This document shows positions 25,262 through 34,263 of a stretch of DNA of 64,000 nucleotides, piece after piece (position 1 is the stretch's first letter; every line of letters starts with the position of its first letter). This DNA is from Armatimonadota bacterium. GTDB taxonomy: Bacteria; Armatimonadota; Zipacnadia; JAUWAU01. The notes beneath the pieces were generated by a model. It was given only the letters and a program-made list of their open reading frames with translations. It searched no databases and was not told the origin of the DNA. The position numbers and the translations under genes were made by a program. The DNA lies in contig JAUWAU010000021.1 of assembly GCA_030601885.1 (NCBI GenBank), forward strand, positions 1 to 64,000, in the 5' to 3' direction.

Positions 25262-26683
25262 ATGAAACGACGTGAGTTCATGAAGATCGCCGGTACCACG
25301 GCCGCCGCGAGCATGACGCTGCCGCGTTTCGCTCTCGGAGCGGCCCCGAAGGACGGCAAGCCCAACATCGTCTTCATCATGGTAGACGACATGGGCTACG
25401 CCGACCTGGGCTGCTACGGTGGGAAGCAGATTGCGACGCCGAATATCGACGCGATGGCGGACGAGGGGATGCGGTTCACGGATGTGTACTCCGGCTGTGC
25501 CGTATGCGCGCCGGCCCGCAGCGTGCTGATGACCGGCTACCACATGGGACACACCTCCGTGCGCGGCAACAGCGGCGGCATCCCGCTGGTGGACGAGGAC
25601 GTCACCGTCGCCGAGGCGCTCCGCTCGGCCGGGTACGCGTGCGGGGGATTCGGCAAGTGGGGTCTGGGCGACGTGCAGACCGCCGGCGTGCCCGAGCAGC
25701 AGGGCTTCGACGTGTTCTTCGGCTACTATCACCAGGTACATGCGCACTACTATTTCCCGGGCTACCTGTGGCGCAACAGTGAGAAAGTGGACTTGCCGGG
25801 CAACGCCAACGGCAAGCGGGAGCAGTACTCGCACCACCTGATCTTCGAGGAGACGCTGAAGTTCATCCGCGAGCACAGGGACAGGCCGTTCTTCTGCTAC
25901 GCGCCGTGGACGCCGCCGCACGGGAAGTACGAGATCCCCGAGGACGAGCCGGCGTGGCAGATGTACAAGGACAAGCCGTGGCCGCAGGAGGCGAAGGTGG
26001 TGGCGGCGATGGACACCATGATCGACCGCCACGTCGGAGAGCTGCTGGCGCTGCTCAAGGAGCTGGAGCTCGACGAGCGCACCATCGTGTTCTTCACCTC
26101 GGACAACGGAGCGGCGAGGCGTTTCGATGGGGTGCTGGATTCCTCCGGGCCGCTGCGCGGGCAGAAGCGCGATGTCTACGAGGGCGGGATCCGCGTGCCG
26201 ATGATCGTCCGCGCGCCGTCGCCGAAGCGGCTTCGGCGCGTAGGCGACTGGCCGGGCAAGGTCGCGGCCGACACCGTCAGCGATCACGTCTGGTACTTCG
26301 CCGACGTCATGCCGACCCTGACAGAGCTGGCCGGGGTTGAGGCACCGAGGGGCATTGACGGCATCTCGGTAGTCCCGACGCTCCTGGGCGAGAAAGCAGC
26401 CGGTCGCCGCCAGAGACAGCATGAGTATCTCTATTGGGAGTGGGGTCGCGGCAAGGCTGGCTCGGCGCGGGCGATCCGGATGGGCAACTGGAAGGGCGTA
26501 AGGCCGAGCCCCGAGGAGCCCGTGGAGCTATACGACCTCAGCAAGGACATCGGCGAGCAGAGCAATATCGCGGCGCAGCACCCGGACGTCGTGGCCAGGA
26601 TTGAGGCACACCTACGAGCCTGCCGCACCGAGCCGCGCCCGCAGGCTGAGCCGCCAAAGCCCGAGGGGCAACGATATCGCTGA
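25262..26683 (+). CDS. Tat-exported Cys-type sulfatase
   Basis: 473-aa arylsulfatase-family protein. The N-terminus MKRREFMKIAGTTAAASM is a twin-arginine signal, so it is exported folded. The metal site begins NIVFIMVDDMGYADLGCYGG. The formylglycine motif is canonical: Cys82-Ala-Pro-Ala-Arg86, followed by SVLMTG. FFTSDNGAARR holds the distal metal-binding Asp-Asn. FFCYAPWTPPHGKYE and a C-terminal VELYDLSKDIGEQSNIAAQHP tail are usual for S1 sulfatases. ATG at 25262 was chosen because it begins the Tat signal, with GGGGGTG upstream; an in-frame ATG at 25238 would add eight residues. It follows the DUF1080 gene by 27 bases. It needs a formylglycine-generating enzyme, not seen in the window. Confidence 0.92.
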   Translation: MKRREFMKIAGTTAAASMTLPRFALGAAPKDGKPNIVFIMVDDMGYADLGCYGGKQIATPNIDAMADEGMRFTDVYSGCAVCAPARSVLMTGYHMGHTSVRGNSGGIPLVDEDVTVAEALRSAGYACGGFGKWGLGDVQTAGVPEQQGFDVFFGYYHQVHAHYYFPGYLWRNSEKVDLPGNANGKREQYSHHLIFEETLKFIREHRDRPFFCYAPWTPPHGKYEIPEDEPAWQMYKDKPWPQEAKVVAAMDTMIDRHVGELLALLKELELDERTIVFFTSDNGAARRFDGVLDSSGPLRGQKRDVYEGGIRVPMIVRAPSPKRLRRVGDWPGKVAADTVSDHVWYFADVMPTLTELAGVEAPRGIDGISVVPTLLGEKAAGRRQRQHEYLYWEWGRGKAGSARAIRMGNWKGVRPSPEEPVELYDLSKDIGEQSNIAAQHPDVVARIEAHLRACRTEPRPQAEPPKPEGQRYR

Positions 26684-26689
26684 GGACGG

Positions 26690-26708
26690 CAGTGGTCAGT
26701 GGTCAGCC
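26690..26708 (+). repeat. GTCAGT-type interspersed repeat, copy 2
   Basis: CAGTGGTCAGTGGTCAGCC, matching the first bases of the copy at 8,524. It sits in the short gap between two sulfatase genes, directly before the CTTCAGACAGG repeat. Confidence 0.5.
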
Positions 26709-26725
26709 AAAGGCGCACGAGTTGG

Positions 26726-26804
26726 CCCCGTACGGGGTGCCGTACGGCACGCCGCTTCAGACAGGCGTCCCGCTTCAGACAGGGACGAGCAACCCGTGCC
26801 ACAC
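26726..26804 (+). repeat. CTTCAGACAGG interspersed repeat, copy 1
   Basis: Begins with a CCCCGTACGGGG palindrome, contains CCGCTTCAGACAGG twice and ends GGACGAGCAACCCGTGCCAC. The same end occurs at 47,871-47,925 and, more diverged, at 43,650-43,850. It lies immediately upstream of the start of the next sulfatase and may include its leader. Confidence 0.6.
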
Positions 26805-26809
26805 GTGGG

Positions 26810-28279
26810 GTGAGCGCGATAAATCGTAGGCGGTTTGTGGGGAATATGCTCGGTGCGACGGGGGCTATGGCGCTGTCGGAGCTGGGGCTTCGGGCGCAGG
26901 GCAGAAAGCTCAACTTCATCGTCATCCTCATCGACGACCTGGGCTGGACCGACCTGGGATGCTTCGGCAGCGACCTGTACGAGACGCCCAACATCGACCG
27001 GCTGGCACAGCAGGGCATGAAGTTCACCGACGCCTACTCCGCCTGCACCGTGTGCTCGCCCACGCGCGCCTCGGTGATGACCGGCAAATACCCGGCGCGG
27101 CTGCACGTGACCGACTGGATTCACGGCCACAAGCGCCCCTACGCGAAGCTGGCAATCCCCGAGTGGACCGAGTATCTGCCTCTCGAGGAAGTGACCATCG
27201 CCGAGGCGCTTAGAGCCGCCGGGTACGCGACCTGCCACATCGGAAAGTGGCACCTCGGATACGAAGAGCGCTGGCCCGACAAACAGGGCTTCGACGTCAA
27301 CATCGGCGGTTACCATCGAGGCCAACCCCCGAGCTACTTCAGCCCGCATAACATCCCCAGCCTGGAGGATGGGCCGAAGGGCGAGTATTTGACCGATCGG
27401 GAGGCCGCCGAGGCCTGCCAGTTCATCGAAAGCAACAAGGACCGTCCCTTCTTCCTGTACCTGCCGCACTACGGCGTTCATACTCCCCTGCAGGCGAAGA
27501 AGGAGCTGATCGACGAGTACCGGGCGAAGATCAAGCCGGGGATGCGGCACACAAATCCGACATACGCCGCGATGATCCACAGCGTGGACGACAGCGTCGG
27601 GCGGATCATGGCCACGCTGGAGCGCCTGGGCATTGCCGACCGGACGGTTATCTTCTTCACCTCGGACAATGGCGGCCTGGTGCGGAACAGTGTAACCGAC
27701 AACTCGCCGCTGCGCGTCGGGAAAGGCTCGGCCTATGAGGGCGGCGTCCGCGTGCCCCTCATTGCCAAATGGCCGGGCGTGAGCCCCGCGGGAAGCGTCT
27801 GCCACGAGCCGGTGATCAGCGCGGACTTCTATCCGACCATCCTCGAGATGGCGGGCGCGGTGGGCGATCCGAAGCACAACGCCGATGTTGACGGCGAGAG
27901 CATCGCGCGGCTGCTCCGCGCTCCGAGCAGGGAGCTCCAGCGCGACGCCATGTACTGGCATTATCCGCATTACCACCCCGGCGGCGCCACGCCTCACGGC
28001 GCCATCCGGGCTCGCGATTGGAAGCTCATCGAGTTCTACGAGGACATGCACGTGGAACTGTACAACCTCAGGGAGGACGTCGGCGAGCAAGACGACCTGG
28101 CGGCGAAGATGCCGCGCAAGGCCGATGAGCTCCGCCAGCATCTTCATGCGTGGCGAGAAGCCGTTGGGGCTCAAATGCCCGCGCCCAACCCTGACTACGA
28201 CCCCGAGAGGGCGCACCTGCGCCCCGGACGGGAACGCAAACCGACGCCGTCGGAGCAGAAGGCCAAGGGCGAGAAGTAG
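26810..28279 (+). CDS. Tat-exported Cys-type sulfatase
   Basis: 489-aa arylsulfatase-family protein. From a GTG at 26810 it reads MSAINRRRFVGNMLGATGAM, a twin-arginine signal. The active-site motif is Cys82-Ser-Pro-Thr-Arg86 followed by ASVMTGKYP. FIVILIDDLGWTDLGCFG and FFTSDNGGLVRN supply the metal ligands, and HIGKWHLG is the usual Lys/His block. The C-terminus VELYNLREDVGEQDDLAAKMP is standard, with a Lys-rich end. The start is uncertain: the frame stays open back into the two repeats in the preceding gap, no good ribosome binding site precedes the GTG, and the next ATG (26846) would break the Tat signal. It is co-directional with the preceding Tat sulfatase. Confidence 0.9.
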   Translation: MSAINRRRFVGNMLGATGAMALSELGLRAQGRKLNFIVILIDDLGWTDLGCFGSDLYETPNIDRLAQQGMKFTDAYSACTVCSPTRASVMTGKYPARLHVTDWIHGHKRPYAKLAIPEWTEYLPLEEVTIAEALRAAGYATCHIGKWHLGYEERWPDKQGFDVNIGGYHRGQPPSYFSPHNIPSLEDGPKGEYLTDREAAEACQFIESNKDRPFFLYLPHYGVHTPLQAKKELIDEYRAKIKPGMRHTNPTYAAMIHSVDDSVGRIMATLERLGIADRTVIFFTSDNGGLVRNSVTDNSPLRVGKGSAYEGGVRVPLIAKWPGVSPAGSVCHEPVISADFYPTILEMAGAVGDPKHNADVDGESIARLLRAPSRELQRDAMYWHYPHYHPGGATPHGAIRARDWKLIEFYEDMHVELYNLREDVGEQDDLAAKMPRKADELRQHLHAWREAVGAQMPAPNPDYDPERAHLRPGRERKPTPSEQKAKGEK

Positions 28280-28366
28280 CGCGCGTCCGCCGCACTGCGC
28301 TGTCCGCCGCGGCGTAGTGCCTGCTGTGAGCATGGCGGGCGAGCTTGATTCTGCAGGAGGCTTCTT

Positions 28367-30238
28367 ATGGTTCGCACACGATGCATTTGGCTGTTGCAGG
28401 CCGCGGTACTGTGCTGTATCGTGGCCGGTTTCACTCTGGCCCAGCAAGGGGGCAAGCGCGAAGTGGATGCCAAGGAGTCGAAACCCATCCCGGGCGCCGA
28501 GGTTGGGCCGGTCATGGACAGGATCGTGCCCGGCAAGCTCGTGATGGATCCGCCGACATTGCAGAACCTCGGCTTTCGCTGGTACATCCAAGGCGACAGC
28601 AACCGCAACGCATCAGTGGCCGTGTCGTACCGCGAGAAGGACGACACGGAATGGCATGACGCTCTCCCCATGCTCCGAGTGCACCACGAGATCGCGAATC
28701 AGGCGTATGGGGCCTATCGCACCGGGAACCTCTTCGCCGGCAGCATTCTCTTCCTGGAGCCGGATACCGAGTACGAGGTCAGACTCCTCATGCAGGATCC
28801 GGACGGCGGCGCGCCATCGCCAAGGACCGCCCTCGCTAAGACACGCGCGGAGCCGAATGTCTTCGACGGCGGAAGGAAGCTCCACGTATATCCACGCGAC
28901 TTCGAAGGCAAGCCCGTGGCGGGGTCGTTCCAGGGGCTCATGGCCGCCCACGACGCGGCGCAGCCCGGCGATATACTCCTGCTTCATGCCGGCACGTACA
29001 AGGGCCCGTACACCTTCGCCAGATCTGGCCAGCCGGGCAAGCCCATCGTGTTCCGCGGAGGCATTGACGGCGAGGCGATCATCGAGGGCCCGAGCCACGA
29101 GGAGGATCTGCTCAGCATCGACGACGCCGACTACCTCACCTTCGAGAACGTGACGTTCCGCCGAGCCCGGACGGCCATCTTCGTCGGACGCAAGGGCGAC
29201 CGGGGAGCCTCGGGCTTGGTCGTCCGGCGCTGCAAGATACTGGACGCCGTGTCGGGGCTGGTGACCGGCTCCGAGAACTCCGCCAACTGGTACATCGCCG
29301 ACAACGTCATCACCGGGTTCAACCCCACCTGGTATCCCCGGCCGGAGAAGTATATGTCGCCGGCGCATACCGGGGTGAACATCTACGGCCGCGGGCACGT
29401 GGTTTGCTATAACCGCATCAGCCGCTACAGCGACGCGTTGGCCATTTACAACTTCGGGCCGCCGGTTGATGACCTCGAGAAGCACTGCGTCGCCATTGAC
29501 TTCTACAACAACGACCTGTCCTGGGCGCAGGACGACTGCATGGAGGCGGATTACGGCTGTCACAACATCCGCGTCTACAGGAACCGCTGCTATAACGCCC
29601 ACACCGGCCTCTCGGTGCAGCCCTCGTACGGCGGCCCGATCTACCTCATCCGGAACGAGGTGTACGGCGTCACCGCGCTGACGTTCAAGCTGCACAACTA
29701 CTGTATGGGGATGGAGGTCTACAACAACACCGTCTGCTCCGCCCGCTCCGGCTTTCAGTCGTTCAACCGCTGGCAGAACGGGCATTTCCGCAACAACCTG
29801 TTCCTCGGCGGGAAGACCTTTGTGGAGCCGGGCGGCCGAGAGCGGCACGCCTATGCCATGACCACCGGCAGCATGACGCCCTACACCACGATGGATTACA
29901 ACGGCTACCGGCGGAACGCGCCGGGGGATCTCATCAGTTGGTACGACGGGAAGAACAGCGCGGCCTATGCCACGCTCGCCGACTTCACGGAAGGAACCGG
30001 CTACGAACAGCACGGCATCATGGTGGACTACGACATCTTCGCGAATGCCGGTCCGCCTGAGATCAGTGTGACGTCCGACCCGACGAAGTATGATCTGCGC
30101 CTCAAGCCTGGCGCCGTGGCGGTGGACGCGGGGACGGCGCTGCCGACGGTAACGGACGGCCACGCGGGCAAGGCGCCGGACATGGGCTGCTACGAGATCG
30201 GAAGGGCGGTGCCGCATTATGGACCGAGGGGGGAGTGA
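28367..30238 (+). CDS. Secreted right-handed parallel beta-helix protein
   Basis: 623-aa exported protein. The signal peptide is MVRTRCIWLLQAAVLCCIVAG. Residues about 40-165 form an Ig or fibronectin-like domain (LGFRWYIQGDSNRNASVAVSY, LEPDTEYEVRLLMQDPDG). About 185-560 form a parallel beta-helix, beginning AAQPGDILLLHAGTYKGP and recurring in coils such as LTFENVTFRRARTAIFVG, VVRRCKILDAVSGLV and MEVYNNTVCSARSGFQSFN. This fold is shared by polysaccharide lyases and by GH28 and GH110 hydrolases. No catalytic set is clear by eye, so it may be a lyase or a glycan-binding protein. A good AGGAGG precedes the ATG. It lies between sulfatases and the alpha/beta hydrolase. Confidence 0.8.
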   Translation: MVRTRCIWLLQAAVLCCIVAGFTLAQQGGKREVDAKESKPIPGAEVGPVMDRIVPGKLVMDPPTLQNLGFRWYIQGDSNRNASVAVSYREKDDTEWHDALPMLRVHHEIANQAYGAYRTGNLFAGSILFLEPDTEYEVRLLMQDPDGGAPSPRTALAKTRAEPNVFDGGRKLHVYPRDFEGKPVAGSFQGLMAAHDAAQPGDILLLHAGTYKGPYTFARSGQPGKPIVFRGGIDGEAIIEGPSHEEDLLSIDDADYLTFENVTFRRARTAIFVGRKGDRGASGLVVRRCKILDAVSGLVTGSENSANWYIADNVITGFNPTWYPRPEKYMSPAHTGVNIYGRGHVVCYNRISRYSDALAIYNFGPPVDDLEKHCVAIDFYNNDLSWAQDDCMEADYGCHNIRVYRNRCYNAHTGLSVQPSYGGPIYLIRNEVYGVTALTFKLHNYCMGMEVYNNTVCSARSGFQSFNRWQNGHFRNNLFLGGKTFVEPGGRERHAYAMTTGSMTPYTTMDYNGYRRNAPGDLISWYDGKNSAAYATLADFTEGTGYEQHGIMVDYDIFANAGPPEISVTSDPTKYDLRLKPGAVAVDAGTALPTVTDGHAGKAPDMGCYEIGRAVPHYGPRGE

Positions 30239-30362
30239 GGTTGGGGCAAGACGGCTGAAAGGCTGGCGAGCCACAGGTGCTGGCCTACAACAACGGCCGA
30301 GGCGGTGCTGTAGGCGAGGGCCTGTACCTGGCCAAGCCGGACATAGAGCGAGGTGACAGTGG

Positions 30363-31262
30363 ATGGGCTGGTCGGCTCTCTGTGTCAGTGTGCTTATCGC
30401 AGCCATTGGGCAGCAGGGGGATCGCGGCATGCAGCCAGACTACGCAGTTAGCGAAGATGTATCGCCGGCGGAGGCGGTCTACGTCCGCTCGTCAGATGGC
30501 CTGTACGTGGGCGCGGGCCTGCGGAGGCCCGAGGGCGACGGGCCGTTTCCCGCGGTGCTCTTCGTCCACGGCGGCCTGGGCGGCGGCACCGTTGAGGGTC
30601 AAGTCGGCTCGGCGCTGCGGGGCCGGGTGCAGAATGCCCTCCTCAAAGAGGGCTACGTGATCCTCTGCACCGACTATCGCCGCCACGACTTCGGCCGGCG
30701 GGAGATAGACGATGTGGTCGCCGCGTTCGAGTACCTGCGGGAGCTTCCGGAGGTGGACCCAAATCGAGTGGGCATCGTCGGCGGCAGCCACGGCGGCTAC
30801 CTCACCATGAGGGCCATAACGAAGATCCGCCCGGCCGCCGCCGTCTCCTTCGCCGGGTTGGTGGACATCGGGCTTCTCTTCTCCGGGCGGGCCCCGCGGG
30901 AGCCCAAGGGCGAGCGCCCCGGCGCGGCGCAGGAGATAAGTTGGGAGCTTTACCAGCGCTTCGGCGGCACGCCCGAGGAGAAGCCGGAGCCGTATCGCGA
31001 CATTTCCGTGCACCCCTACGCGGACGACATCGACTGCCCCCTTCTGTACTGCGTGGGCACGGCCGACCGGTTGCAGGCGCACGGCGAGATGCTGATCGAG
31101 CTTATGAAGAAGAAGGGCAAGACTTGCGAGCTGGCGCTCTTTCCCGATATGCCCCACGGATTCTACTGGGGACGCGGGCCCGAGGGGAAGCCGCTGGCGG
31201 AGTTCGAGAACTGTCTGAGGAAGACGATTGAGTTTCTGAATAGACATGTGCGGGATCGGTGA
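30363..31262 (+). CDS. Alpha/beta hydrolase (dienelactone/prolyl-oligopeptidase type)
   Basis: 299-aa serine hydrolase. The N-terminal hydrophobic stretch (WSALCVSVLIAAIG) suggests export or anchoring. The oxyanion region is AVLFVHGGLGGG. The nucleophile elbow is Gly-Gly-Ser142-His-Gly-Gly-Tyr, the acid Asp235 (CVGTADRLQ) and the base His265 (MPHGFYWG), a complete triad. Residues 150-225 form a lid-like insertion. The family includes peptidases, esterases and acetyl-xylan-type esterases, so removal of acyl groups from glycans would fit the setting but is inference. ATG at 30363 is preceded by GAGGTGAC. The sulfatase gene begins 37 bases after its stop. Confidence 0.85.
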   Translation: MGWSALCVSVLIAAIGQQGDRGMQPDYAVSEDVSPAEAVYVRSSDGLYVGAGLRRPEGDGPFPAVLFVHGGLGGGTVEGQVGSALRGRVQNALLKEGYVILCTDYRRHDFGRREIDDVVAAFEYLRELPEVDPNRVGIVGGSHGGYLTMRAITKIRPAAAVSFAGLVDIGLLFSGRAPREPKGERPGAAQEISWELYQRFGGTPEEKPEPYRDISVHPYADDIDCPLLYCVGTADRLQAHGEMLIELMKKKGKTCELALFPDMPHGFYWGRGPEGKPLAEFENCLRKTIEFLNRHVRDR

Positions 31263-31299
31263 CAAGGGCGGAGGCCGAGCACGAAAGAGAGGACCTCGC

Positions 31300-32748
31300 A
31301 TGCAACGCAAAATGACGCGACGCAAGTTCATCGGCGCCGCTGGGGTGGGGCTGGCCGGCGCTTCGCTGAGCGGGAGAGAGGCGCATGCCCAAAGGCGGCG
31401 CGAGGGCAGGCCGCCGAACGTGCTGTTTCTCATGACAGACGAGCACTCGCCCCACTACCTGAGCTGCTACGGGCATCCCATCGTTCAGACTCCCGTGCTC
31501 GACGGCCTGGCGCGCCGAGGTGTCCGGTTCACCAGCGCCTACTGCCAGAATCCCATCTGCGTGCCCTCTCGCCTCTCGCTCATCACCGGCAAGCATCCAT
31601 ACGAGGTGGGCGCCTGGAACAATAGCTGCGCCCTGGACGACGACGAGCCCACCATCGCCCACGCGCTCAACGAGCAGGGATACGTCACCGGCGCTCTCGG
31701 GAAGATGCACCACGTGGATGGCAAGCGGCATGGCTTTCAGGTGCGGACGATCGGCGACAAGGGCGCCGACCACCAGTACAGGAAGGCGCTCAACGAATAC
31801 CTCGAGGCGCACAACATGAAAAGAGCCGGGCGCCACCCCAACGAGGCCTGCGACGCTGCGTGGCCCGCCGAGGTGGAGCCGGAGTACGTCGTCGCCGAGC
31901 AGGCCGTCAAGTTCCTCGACGAGCACCGCGACAAGCCATTCTGCGTGTGGGTGTCCTTCCCAAAGCCCCACTTCCCCTTCATCGCTCCCACCGGGTTCGC
32001 CGACATGTACCGCGGCAAGGGCGACCTGCCGCGCGTCACCGAGCAGATGATCCGCAACCTGCCGAAGCACTCCGTCGAGTACCGCAAGAAGTACAAGATG
32101 GGCGAGCTGACCCCCTCACAGATCCGCCTCGCGCGGGAGAAGTACTACAGCATGGTGTCGTTCGTGGACATGCTCTACGGGAAGGTGCTCGACAAGCTCG
32201 ACGAGCTGGGGCTGCGGGACGATACGATCATTGTGTACACGTCGGACCACGGCGAGATGCTGGGCGAGCACGGGCTCTGGTACAAGAACTGCATGTTCGA
32301 GTCGGGAGCCGGCATCCCGATGATCATCTCCTTCCCGAAGCGGCTGCCGCAGGGCATCACCATGGACGCGCCGGTGGGGAACATCGACCTCTTCCCGACG
32401 CTCATGGAGCTGGCCGGGCACAAGATCCCGGACGCGCTCAGCGGATCATCGCTCGTGCCGCTGATGACCGGGAAGGACGACGGCTCGGAGCGGGTGACTT
32501 TCGCGGACTACTACGCGCATCCGCTGCAGATCCCCCAGCGCATGATCCGGACGGCGCGGTGGAAGTACTGGCACTTCATCGGCGACGAGCCGCACCTGTA
32601 CGACATGGCGAACGACCTGGAGGAGGAGCGCAACTTGGCGGCCGATGCGAAACACAAGGACGTCGTGGCGGAGCTGCGCGAGCGCGTGCTCGACGGGTGG
32701 GACTACCAGGCGTTCCAGGAATACCAGAAGTCGCGGCGGAAGGGTTGA
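31300..32748 (+). CDS. Tat-exported Cys-type sulfatase
   Basis: 482-aa S1 sulfatase. MQRKMTRRKFIGAAGVGLAG is a twin-arginine signal. The core opens NVLFLMTDEHSPHYLSCYGHP, closer to choline-sulfatase or iduronate-sulfatase-like branches than to the preceding sulfatases. The formylglycine motif is Cys87-Val-Pro-Ser-Arg91 followed by LSLITGKHP. KMHHVDGKRHGF and YTSDHGEMLGEHGLWYKN complete the metal and substrate site. ATG at 31300 follows AGAGAGG by about nine bases; an upstream in-frame start inside the hydrolase gene was rejected. The next sulfatase-family gene starts 17 bases after its stop, so the two are probably co-translated. Confidence 0.92.
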   Translation: MQRKMTRRKFIGAAGVGLAGASLSGREAHAQRRREGRPPNVLFLMTDEHSPHYLSCYGHPIVQTPVLDGLARRGVRFTSAYCQNPICVPSRLSLITGKHPYEVGAWNNSCALDDDEPTIAHALNEQGYVTGALGKMHHVDGKRHGFQVRTIGDKGADHQYRKALNEYLEAHNMKRAGRHPNEACDAAWPAEVEPEYVVAEQAVKFLDEHRDKPFCVWVSFPKPHFPFIAPTGFADMYRGKGDLPRVTEQMIRNLPKHSVEYRKKYKMGELTPSQIRLAREKYYSMVSFVDMLYGKVLDKLDELGLRDDTIIVYTSDHGEMLGEHGLWYKNCMFESGAGIPMIISFPKRLPQGITMDAPVGNIDLFPTLMELAGHKIPDALSGSSLVPLMTGKDDGSERVTFADYYAHPLQIPQRMIRTARWKYWHFIGDEPHLYDMANDLEEERNLAADAKHKDVVAELRERVLDGWDYQAFQEYQKSRRKG

Positions 32749-32765
32749 CCCCAATCTCTGCTCCA

Positions 32766-34172
32766 ATGAACTTCATCGTCGTCATCTACGACACACTTCG
32801 GCACGATCACGTGGGCTGCAATGGCATGCGGCCGATTCATACGCCGAACTGGGATAGGCTGGCGGCCAGCGGGTGGAACTTCACCCGCTGCTACACGGCC
32901 TCCTATCCATCCCTGCCGCATCGCTGCGACTGTGCCACGGGGCGCTTCGTGTTCCCCTTCTACGGCTGGCAGCCGCTGCCCGAGGACGAGGTGCATCTCG
33001 TCCGGAAGCTCACCGATGCTGGCTATCGGACGCACATCATCTCCGATGGTGGGCTTCCCATCAGCGGGGGGCTGGGGCGCGGGTTCGGATCGCACGAACT
33101 GGTCGATGTGGGGCTCAGTGACGTAGACGCCGAGCAGTGCCCGATGCCCTGCGCGCCGCACAAGAGCCGCACGCCGGACAGAATGCGCGAGTTCTGGGCC
33201 CTGCGGGCGAAGCTCATCGAGAACGGCGATGAGAAAGAGTGGCCGCAGGCGCGAGTGATGCGGGCGGCGGCGGATTGGTTGCGGATTTCGGGGACAGACA
33301 GCCACGATGCGGCCGGTGGTGTCAGTCCCCGAAATCCGGCGGAGCCGTTCTTCCTGTGGATTGAGTCCTGGCGGATTCACGAGACGTGGATCGATCCGCC
33401 GGAGTACGTGGAGATGTACGATCCCGGGTACGAGGGCGAGTGGGTCGCCCTGCCATCGTATTCGCCGACAATCGACTATCTGACCCCGGCAGAACTGAAT
33501 CACGTGCGCGCCATGTACGCGGCCTCGGTCACCTTCTCAGACAAGTGGTTCGGGCACTTGATGGAGGCGCTCGAGGAGAACGGGCTGCTCGACGATACGG
33601 CCGTCATTGTCTCGTCCGATCACGGGTGGTCGCTCGGGGATCACGGGCGGACGGGAAAGCACGCGGTGCCGGTGCCGCCGCAGGACGCATGGCCACTGTA
33701 CGAGGAGTGCACGCACGTGCCCCTCATCGTCCGCATGCCGGGCCAGATGCGGGCGGAGCGATGCGCGGAGTTGGTGCATCATGCGGACATTCTGCCAACA
33801 GTGCTGGACTATGCGGGGATCGAGGGCGGGCCGACGGTGAAAGGCGTTTCGTGGAGGCAGATTCTCGAGGGGAAGGAGCTGCACACCCGCGATATCGCCG
33901 TTACGTGCTCCGGGATGAGCGAGTTCCCGAAGAGCGGCAACACGCGCATAACGATCACGTCGGCGGACCACACCCTTATTCTGCCAACGCAGACGCAGTC
34001 GGCGGAGCTGTACAACCTGGCGCTCGACCCGGGCCAGACGCTGAACCTCATCCGGCGGCATCCTGAGGTGGCGAACGACCTGTACGAGAAGTTCCTCGCT
34101 TTGATTCTGGAGCTGGGAATCGACGAGGCGAAGTACAAGACGTGGGAGGGGATTCTCGGGGACAGTGGATAG
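32766..34172 (+). CDS. Sulfatase-family protein, Ser-type motif
   Basis: 468-aa cytoplasmic-looking protein of the sulfatase/alkaline-phosphatase superfamily, a clear paralogue of the Thr-type protein at 5,169. Both begin MN-VV--DTLR-DH and have TAS before the active-site motif. Here the motif is Ser49-Leu-Pro-His-Arg53, then CDCATGRF. Ser can be oxidised to formylglycine by radical-SAM maturases (anSME), but the surrounding sequence is non-standard. VIVSSDHGWSLGDHGRTGKH gives the distal metal site. No signal peptide, so it may act on imported material. The ribosome binding site is weak, suggesting coupling to the sulfatase 17 bases upstream. A 55-bp palindrome sits in frame at 33,283-33,337. 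Confidence 0.85.
   Translation: MNFIVVIYDTLRHDHVGCNGMRPIHTPNWDRLAASGWNFTRCYTASYPSLPHRCDCATGRFVFPFYGWQPLPEDEVHLVRKLTDAGYRTHIISDGGLPISGGLGRGFGSHELVDVGLSDVDAEQCPMPCAPHKSRTPDRMREFWALRAKLIENGDEKEWPQARVMRAAADWLRISGTDSHDAAGGVSPRNPAEPFFLWIESWRIHETWIDPPEYVEMYDPGYEGEWVALPSYSPTIDYLTPAELNHVRAMYAASVTFSDKWFGHLMEALEENGLLDDTAVIVSSDHGWSLGDHGRTGKHAVPVPPQDAWPLYEECTHVPLIVRMPGQMRAERCAELVHHADILPTVLDYAGIEGGPTVKGVSWRQILEGKELHTRDIAVTCSGMSEFPKSGNTRITITSADHTLILPTQTQSAELYNLALDPGQTLNLIRRHPEVANDLYEKFLALILELGIDEAKYKTWEGILGDSG
33283..33337. repeat. Palindromic element inside the Ser-type sulfatase gene
   Basis: Thirteen-base perfect arms, GGATTTCGGGGAC and GTCCCCGAAATCC, flank a centre that continues as an imperfect stem (AGACAGCCAC against GTGGTGTCA). 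It is translated in frame as about 18 residues between LRI and PAEPFFLW, where the paralogue at 5,169 appears to have no counterpart. It looks like a REP-type element accommodated within the coding sequence. Confidence 0.6.
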
Positions 34173-34206
34173 TGGTTGGTGGTTAGTGGTCAGTAACGGC
34201 GAAGAC
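34171..34206 (+). repeat. GTCAGT-type interspersed repeat, copy 3
   Basis: AGTGGTTGGTGGTTAGTGGT followed by CAGTAACGGCGAAGAC. It starts at the stop codon of the Ser-type sulfatase and ends shortly before the convergent heparinase-like gene. GTCAGTAACGGC is identical to part of the copy at 8,524. Confidence 0.55.
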
Positions 34207-34263
34207 GGGGAAAGGCAGGCACGGCCCAGGCAGGCCGGCGCTACAGCAGGCGTCGGTGGAGGG

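Noticed and set aside
23798..26422. 874-codon minus-strand frame antisense to the DUF1080 and sulfatase genes
   Set aside because: Shadow of two well-supported plus-strand genes; no motif.
31860..32765. Upstream extension of the Ser-type sulfatase frame
   Set aside because: The extension overlaps the preceding Tat sulfatase in another frame and is basic, low-complexity sequence; family homology begins at MNFIVV.
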